Part shown: positions 31,600 through 36,113 of the stretch, piece by piece
Layout: each line of letters starts with the position of its first letter
Position numbering within the stretch: the first letter of the stretch is position 1
Source: Bacteroidia bacterium
GTDB taxonomy: Bacteria; Bacteroidota; Bacteroidia; Bacteroidales; GWF2-35-48
Length of the DNA stretch: 36,113 bases
Assembly (NCBI GenBank): GCA_016212695.1
Contig: JACREX010000225.1
Span: 1-36,113 of the forward strand
Reading direction: 5' to 3'
Made by a program: the position numbers and the translations under genes
Notes under the pieces: model-generated
Told to the model about the DNA's origin: nothing
Database searches by the model: none
The model's input: only the letters and a program-made list of their open reading frames with translations

Positions 31600-33555
31600 G
31601 TGAAGTTTTCGGTTGTTATAGTGAATTATAATGTCAGGCATTTTTTAGAACAATGTCTGTATTCGGTTATGAAATCCATCCGGGGAATCGAGGGTGAAAT
31701 CATCGTGGTTGATAATAATTCTGTGGATGGATCCTGTAAAATGGTTCAGGATAAATTTCCCGGAGTGACTCTTATTGAGAATAAAAAAAACACGGGTTTT
31801 TCTTTTGCAAATAACCAGGCAATCCGGGTTTCCAAAGGAGAATATGTGCTTTTATTAAATCCCGATACTGTTGTTGAAGAAGATACTTTTACAAAAATAA
31901 TTCAGTTCATGGATGAGCGCCTGGATGCAGGCGGGTTGGGAGTGAAGATGATTGATGGGAAAGCTCGTTTTCTCCCTGAATCCAAAAGAGGACTGCCAAC
32001 TCCCTTGGTGGCATTCTATAAAATATTCGGGTTTTCAAAATTGTTCCCGGGATCAAAGACTTTTGGAAAATATCATCTGGGATATCTCAATAAAGATGAA
32101 ATACACGAAGTAGATGTATTATCAGGAGCTTTCATGCTGCTGCGGAAAAGTGTGCTTGATACCATCGGCCTGCTCGACGAGTCTTTTTTCATGTATGGCG
32201 AAGACATTGATATTTCATACAGGATAACAAAAGCCGGATATAAAAATTATTATTTCCCGAAAACTACGATTATTCATTATAAGGGAGAAAGCACCAAAAA
32301 GGGAAGCGTCAATTATGTGCTTTTGTTTTACAATGCCATGATAATTTTCGCCAACAAGCATTTTTCAAAACAGAATGCAAAACTCTTTTCTTTTCTTATT
32401 AATTCAGCGGTTTATTTCCGTGCGTCATTGGCTTTAACAACTCGTTTTATTAAAACCATTCTACTCCCTTTGTTAGATGCCCTGCTGATTTTTGCCGGTT
32501 ATTATTTTATTAAACCCTATTGGGAAAGCTACAAGTTTTCCGGCGAAGGAACTTACCCCCCGGAATATTTGAAATTTGTAGTCCCTTCGTACATCCTCAT
32601 CTGGCTGATCTCAATTTTTTTTGCAGGCGGTTATGATAAGCCGGTAAAAATTTATAAAATCATTAAAGGCATCCTGGCCGGTACTTTTATTATCTTAGTT
32701 ATTTATTCCCTTTTAAGCGAAGAATTCCGGTTTTCGAGAGCCCTGATTCTGATTGGCACAGCCTGGGTTTTTATTTTTATCCTGCTGCTTCGTTTAATAC
32801 TTCATGTTATAAAATTTAGAGGTTACCAATTGGGTATAAGTAAGAAAAAACGGGTTTTGATTGTCGGATTTGAAGATGAGGCAAACAGGATCGGCACATT
32901 CCTTAAACATACAGAGGAGAATCCCATGATTGTTGGTTATGTGTGCCCGGAATCCTCTTCAAACCGATTAAATTTTATAGGCAGCATAGATCAGATCAAT
33001 GAAATTATCAGAATCAATACTATTGACGAAATTATTTTTTGCGCAAAAGATATTTCGGCCCGGCATATTATCGGGAATATGCTTGATCTTACGGGATGGG
33101 TTGATTATAAAATAGCATCTCCTGACAGCTTCTCGGTTATCGGGAGCAACTCGATCAATACGGCCGGAGACTTATATACAATAAATCTTAATTCAGTTAC
33201 CAAAGTCAGCAACAGGCGCAACAAAAGGCTGCTCGATGTTTTGCTGTCGTTAGTGTTTTTATTTTTCTCGCCGGTTTTGATATTTATCGTTCATAACAAA
33301 GCGGGATTGTATCGTAATATTTTTTCTGTTCTGGCCGGTTTTGTTACCTGGGTCGGATATTGCAGGGGCGATGGAATTAATACCTATGAATTGCCCAAAA
33401 TTAAAAATGGTATTCTGAATCCGCTTGATGTTATTAAATCAAAAGAAATTTCTGTGGATGCTTCTGAAAAGATAAATATGAATTATGCCAAAGATTACAG
33501 GCTTCTCAATGATATGAATATTATTTTAAAAAGCATTAAAAATATTGGGAGATAA
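31600..33555 (+). CDS. Family 2 glycosyltransferase fused to a degenerate undecaprenyl sugar-phosphate transferase-like region
   Basis: 651 residues starting with GTG. Residues 1-260 are a GT-A glycosyltransferase of the rhamnosyltransferase-like family 2 group: FSVVIVNYNVRHFLEQCL, VVDNNSVDGS, NTGFSFANNQA, LLLNPDT, FMYGEDIDISYR. Four membrane segments follow at about 283-405. Next is a Rossmann-like domain (KKRVLIVGFEDEANRIG) of the kind found between the membrane and catalytic parts of WcaJ/WbaP transferases. The end (KRLLDVLLSLVFLFFSPVLIFIV, then IFSVLAGFVTWVGYCRG) looks like a shrunken transferase domain: the lipid-binding helix and a variant of the N-V-L-G-D-S-V-G-P-R-P block, without the Asp-Glu and Arg motifs expected for catalysis. 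It probably works in surface polysaccharide synthesis. Confidence 0.82.
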   Translation: MKFSVVIVNYNVRHFLEQCLYSVMKSIRGIEGEIIVVDNNSVDGSCKMVQDKFPGVTLIENKKNTGFSFANNQAIRVSKGEYVLLLNPDTVVEEDTFTKIIQFMDERLDAGGLGVKMIDGKARFLPESKRGLPTPLVAFYKIFGFSKLFPGSKTFGKYHLGYLNKDEIHEVDVLSGAFMLLRKSVLDTIGLLDESFFMYGEDIDISYRITKAGYKNYYFPKTTIIHYKGESTKKGSVNYVLLFYNAMIIFANKHFSKQNAKLFSFLINSAVYFRASLALTTRFIKTILLPLLDALLIFAGYYFIKPYWESYKFSGEGTYPPEYLKFVVPSYILIWLISIFFAGGYDKPVKIYKIIKGILAGTFIILVIYSLLSEEFRFSRALILIGTAWVFIFILLLRLILHVIKFRGYQLGISKKKRVLIVGFEDEANRIGTFLKHTEENPMIVGYVCPESSSNRLNFIGSIDQINEIIRINTIDEIIFCAKDISARHIIGNMLDLTGWVDYKIASPDSFSVIGSNSINTAGDLYTINLNSVTKVSNRRNKRLLDVLLSLVFLFFSPVLIFIVHNKAGLYRNIFSVLAGFVTWVGYCRGDGINTYELPKIKNGILNPLDVIKSKEISVDASEKINMNYAKDYRLLNDMNIILKSIKNIGR

Positions 33556-33561
33556 AAATTC

Positions 33562-33590
33562 TTTGGTTCATTGAAAAAGTTTTATATTTA
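33562..33590 (+). promoter_or_regulatory. Candidate promoter of the second PorE-like gene
   Basis: TTTG at 33562-33565, 17 bases, TATATTTA at 33583-33590, one mismatch from TAnnTTTG. A start near 33597 would leave a leader of about 18 bases before the ATG at 33615. Confidence 0.4.
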
Positions 33591-33614
33591 TCGTCTTTAT
33601 TTCAAGTTAGTTTT

Positions 33615-35558
33615 ATGAGATTTTATCTGCTTATTATAACAGGGCTGCTCATTTGCATGGGTTCGGTTTTTTCTCAGGAGAATCCGGATGCTAAAGCGCG
33701 TTATTCGGAGGCTGATAAATTATTTGATGCAGGGAATTACAGCAGGGCCTTGCCTATATATCTTGAACTTCAACCCTCTGATGCTTCCAATGCAAACCTG
33801 AATTATAAAATAGGGTATTGTTATCTGAATACCTCGTTGAAAATACAGGAGGCAATTGATTTTTTATCCAAAGCGAATTCTGATGTTGCGGCTCCTTTTG
33901 AAACTCCTTTTATCCTTGCAAAAGCGTACCATCTGAATTATGAGTCCGGCAAAGCATTGGGTTTGTTGAAAATGTTTATTCTCATAGCTTCAGACAATGC
34001 AGATCTGAAAAAAAAGGTGCAGCACGAAACAGATATGTGCAACAACGCGGCAGAGTTGGTAAGCGCTCCTGTAAATATGTATGTATCCAATCTTGGAACT
34101 ATAATTAATTCCGAGTATCCTGATTATAACCCGGTGGTTTCTGCCGACGAATCGGTTCTGGTTTTTACATCCCGTCGCCCGGGCGGCACAGGAAATAAAC
34201 AGTCGGCAGATGGCCGGTTCAACGGAGATATTTATATTTCTAAGAAAGCGAATAACGAATGGTCGAAACCGGAAAGCATCAGCCCGAATATCAATACAGA
34301 CGGAAATGAGGCAGCAGTAAGTCTTTCTGCTGATGGATCCCAGTTACTGATTTATAAAAACGATAACGGCGACGGAAATATTTATATCAGTAAATTTGAA
34401 GGGAATAGTTGGTCTGTACCCCAAAAGTTAGGCCCTGCCATCAATTCTAAGTATAATGAAAATAATGCATTTCTTTTTGCAGATGGGAATGCGATCTATT
34501 TTACCAGCGACCGTAAGGGAGGATATGGCGGTATGGATATCTATATGTCGCGCAAACTGCCGAACGGAGAGTGGGGCGAAGCCGTGAATCTGGGTCCGAA
34601 AATAAATACGGAGTATGATGAGCAAAGTCCGTATGTTCAACCTGACGGATATACATTTTTTTTCTCTTCAGAAGGACATAAATCTATGGGTGGCCAGGAT
34701 ATTTTCTACTGTATGCTGAATGACGACGCTACCTGGTCAGAACCCATAAATATCGGATATCCTATCAACACCGCATACGACGATCTTTTCTATTCGCCTT
34801 CCCTTGACGGGAAACGGGCCTATTACTGTTCTTCCTCACGGAAAGAAGGCTTGGGCGGATTTGATATTTACTTGATTTCAACGCTCAGCACAGTCAAACA
34901 ATTATCCGTTGTAACAGGTTTTTTAAAACTCGAAAATTCAACAGGTTCGGAAAGTGAGATTATCGTTACTGATAGCGATACCAAAGAAATTACAGGCAAG
35001 TTTGTTCCGAATAGTAATAACGGAAAATTTCTGATGGTTCTTTCTCCCAGGAAAAACAATATACTGTTTTGTAATGCGGATGGGTATATTCCATATATGA
35101 ATAATTTGGTTTTATCAAGAAAATCTTCTTATCAGGAATCTGAGAGTACAATATCATTAGATACTATTTTATTACGAAAGACCTATCAGTTTTATTCTTT
35201 TACATTTCTCGCTTATGACTCAACCGTTAGCCTCAAGTCCGAAACAAAACTGGAGATATTGACGGAATTTTTAAAATTAAATGAGTTGAAGGTGGAAATT
35301 ATCGGGAAAAAGGCTGAGATATCTGGTAGCAGGGTTCGGGAGCTCATGAATTATTTTATAAAAGCCGGAATTTCAACGAAGCGGTTTAATAATAGTTACT
35401 CTTCCACGGAAAATGATGAAAACACGATTGATATCATGGTTTATAATATACAGGGTGAAAATGTCGCGATGGAGGAATTGACAAAAAGGAAATTTGTTAA
35501 GAACCCCCAAATTGATGGAAATTTAAAAGAAGATAAAAAAAACACGAACAGGAAATGA
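33615..35558 (+). CDS. PD40-propeller protein, PorE-like paralogue without the OmpA domain
   Basis: 647 residues, clearly related along most of its length to the 821-residue PorE-like protein encoded at 20228-22693. Signal peptide (MRFYLLIITGLLICMGSVFSQ), TPR-like part (about 25-150), then a PD40/WD40-like propeller (about 165-430; NPVVSADESVLVFTSRRPGG, FTSDRKGGYGGMDIYMS, GKRAYYCSSSRKEGLGGFDI). A regulatory-like beta domain (about 440-515) and the degenerate OmpA-like region (about 525-615; KLEILTEFLKLNELKVEIIGKK) follow. The true OmpA peptidoglycan-binding domain present in the longer copy is absent; a short Lys/Asn-rich tail follows instead. It may be a T9SS accessory protein or a structural paralogue. 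Its direct role is not known. Confidence 0.85.
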   Translation: MRFYLLIITGLLICMGSVFSQENPDAKARYSEADKLFDAGNYSRALPIYLELQPSDASNANLNYKIGYCYLNTSLKIQEAIDFLSKANSDVAAPFETPFILAKAYHLNYESGKALGLLKMFILIASDNADLKKKVQHETDMCNNAAELVSAPVNMYVSNLGTIINSEYPDYNPVVSADESVLVFTSRRPGGTGNKQSADGRFNGDIYISKKANNEWSKPESISPNINTDGNEAAVSLSADGSQLLIYKNDNGDGNIYISKFEGNSWSVPQKLGPAINSKYNENNAFLFADGNAIYFTSDRKGGYGGMDIYMSRKLPNGEWGEAVNLGPKINTEYDEQSPYVQPDGYTFFFSSEGHKSMGGQDIFYCMLNDDATWSEPINIGYPINTAYDDLFYSPSLDGKRAYYCSSSRKEGLGGFDIYLISTLSTVKQLSVVTGFLKLENSTGSESEIIVTDSDTKEITGKFVPNSNNGKFLMVLSPRKNNILFCNADGYIPYMNNLVLSRKSSYQESESTISLDTILLRKTYQFYSFTFLAYDSTVSLKSETKLEILTEFLKLNELKVEIIGKKAEISGSRVRELMNYFIKAGISTKRFNNSYSSTENDENTIDIMVYNIQGENVAMEELTKRKFVKNPQIDGNLKEDKKNTNRK

Positions 35559-35648
35559 TCCGGTATTTACAGCAAGCGCTAATTGGCCCGACATATAATA
35601 TAAATGTATAAGGCAAAAAAAAAATTTCTATAAGCAACCATTTTATAG

Positions 35649-35656
35649 TAACTTTG
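35649..35656 (+). promoter_or_regulatory. Candidate -7 element upstream of the last gene
   Basis: TAACTTTG matches TAnnTTTG exactly, 49 bases before the ATG at 35706. Upstream, TTTC at 35625-35628 with a 20-base spacer is the nearest thing to a -33 element. Confidence 0.35.
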
Positions 35657-35705
35657 TCTTTTCTTTATTAGCAGTATTCCAGTAATAATTTTAAATCTTA
35701 AAATT

Positions 35706-36113
35706 ATGAAAAAATCAATTTTATTTTTATTTACCCTTGTTGTATCATTACAGTATTTGATTGCGCAGGGCACAACTCAAATCATTGGAGAAGTATCGGG
35801 TATATCAGGCGGCTTTGAAGATATGACCACAACGGCTGTATCCGACAATACCGCTTTCACATCGGGCAAAGTATATTGGACGCGATGGGATTTGGATACC
35901 TATACATATAATTCTACAGGCGGACGTTCCGGACCTAAATATATGACCATTGGCGAAAGTTCTTCAACTTCACGCCTGCGTTCTTCAACAACAGGCAGCG
36001 ACCAACAAATTGCTTCAAACACCCAATATGTTATCCAGTTTTATTATAAAAACACAGGAAACACAAACAACCTGCAGGTTTACCTACAGCCCGACGGCAG
36101 TACAACGCTTGGC
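35706..36113 (+). CDS. Secreted protein of unknown function, cut by the window end
   Basis: From the ATG at 35706 the frame is open for 136 codons to the last base. It begins with a clear signal peptide (MKKSILFLFTLVVSLQYLIAQ). The mature part is rich in Thr, Ser, Gly and Tyr (SGISGGFEDMTTTAVSDNTA, then KYMTIGESSSTSRLRSSTTG and YVIQFYYKNTGNTNNLQVYL), consistent with a beta-sandwich surface protein. In this setting a T9SS cargo is a fair guess, but the C-terminal sorting domain that would prove it lies outside the window. Confidence 0.8.
   Translation, partial: MKKSILFLFTLVVSLQYLIAQGTTQIIGEVSGISGGFEDMTTTAVSDNTAFTSGKVYWTRWDLDTYTYNSTGGRSGPKYMTIGESSSTSRLRSSTTGSDQQIASNTQYVIQFYYKNTGNTNNLQVYLQPDGSTTLG

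Overview
The window is a chromosomal segment of a Bacteroidota bacterium. The evidence is a near-complete set of type IX secretion system (T9SS) and gliding genes (PorU, PorV, GldJ, a PorP/SprF protein, PorE-like OmpA/PD40 proteins, and a gliding-type C-terminal sorting domain), signal peptides ending in AQ or SQ, lipoboxes, no Shine-Dalgarno usage, and several TTTG / TAnnTTTG promoter elements of the Bacteroidota sigma factor. The genus cannot be named from sequence alone. The AT-rich backbone carries many short simple-sequence and GC-rich palindromic repeats, as in uncultured environmental Bacteroidota.

Layout. 1-6.1 kb is a decayed accessory zone. It holds the 3' end of an unrecognised ORF, a DUF5106/TlpA-type thioredoxin pseudogene with two in-frame nonsense codons, a PIN toxin-antitoxin operon, a 0.9-1.0 kaa T9SS adhesin whose 5' end has been rebuilt by repeats, and its likely partner, a PorP/SprF gene with an internal deletion. 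6.0-8.1 kb (minus) has moaA and moeA for molybdenum cofactor, followed by a lipoprotein signal peptide that stops at once. 8.3-9.7 kb (plus) is a small operon: an RsmI-like methyltransferase, a cupin, and a membrane-anchored unknown. 9.7-11.8 kb (minus) has an outer-membrane barrel and murF.

11.8-22.7 kb is the T9SS core. A minus-strand unit, porP/sprF-like, gldJ, terminator, murF, faces a plus-strand unit, porU, porV, ispF, across a 175 bp AT-rich divergent promoter region. A PorE-like protein converges on ispF and follows aroQ. 23.2-24.8 kb holds xerD and an RRM protein. 24.9-30.8 kb is a minus-strand run: NlpC/P60 peptidase, an M3-like zincin lipoprotein, a YbaN/DUF454 protein, TerC, a GldJ-like SUMF1 protein and Tag glycosylase. 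31-36 kb holds a frameshifted outer-membrane protein, a glycosyltransferase fused to a degenerate sugar-phosphate transferase, a second PorE-like protein without an OmpA domain, and the start of a secreted protein cut by the window edge.

How the genes fit together. PorU and PorV process and attach T9SS cargo at the cell surface. GldJ belongs to the gliding/secretion ring assembly, and PorE-type proteins link the system to peptidoglycan. The adhesin at 2.3-5.1 kb is a predicted cargo. No CRISPR array, tRNA, rRNA or intact insertion sequence was seen. No clearly new system can be proven here. The best leads are the repeat-built signal-peptide regions, the broken adhesin/SprF pair, the duplicated PorE-like proteins, the glycosyltransferase fusion, and the TerC/SUMF1/Tag operon.
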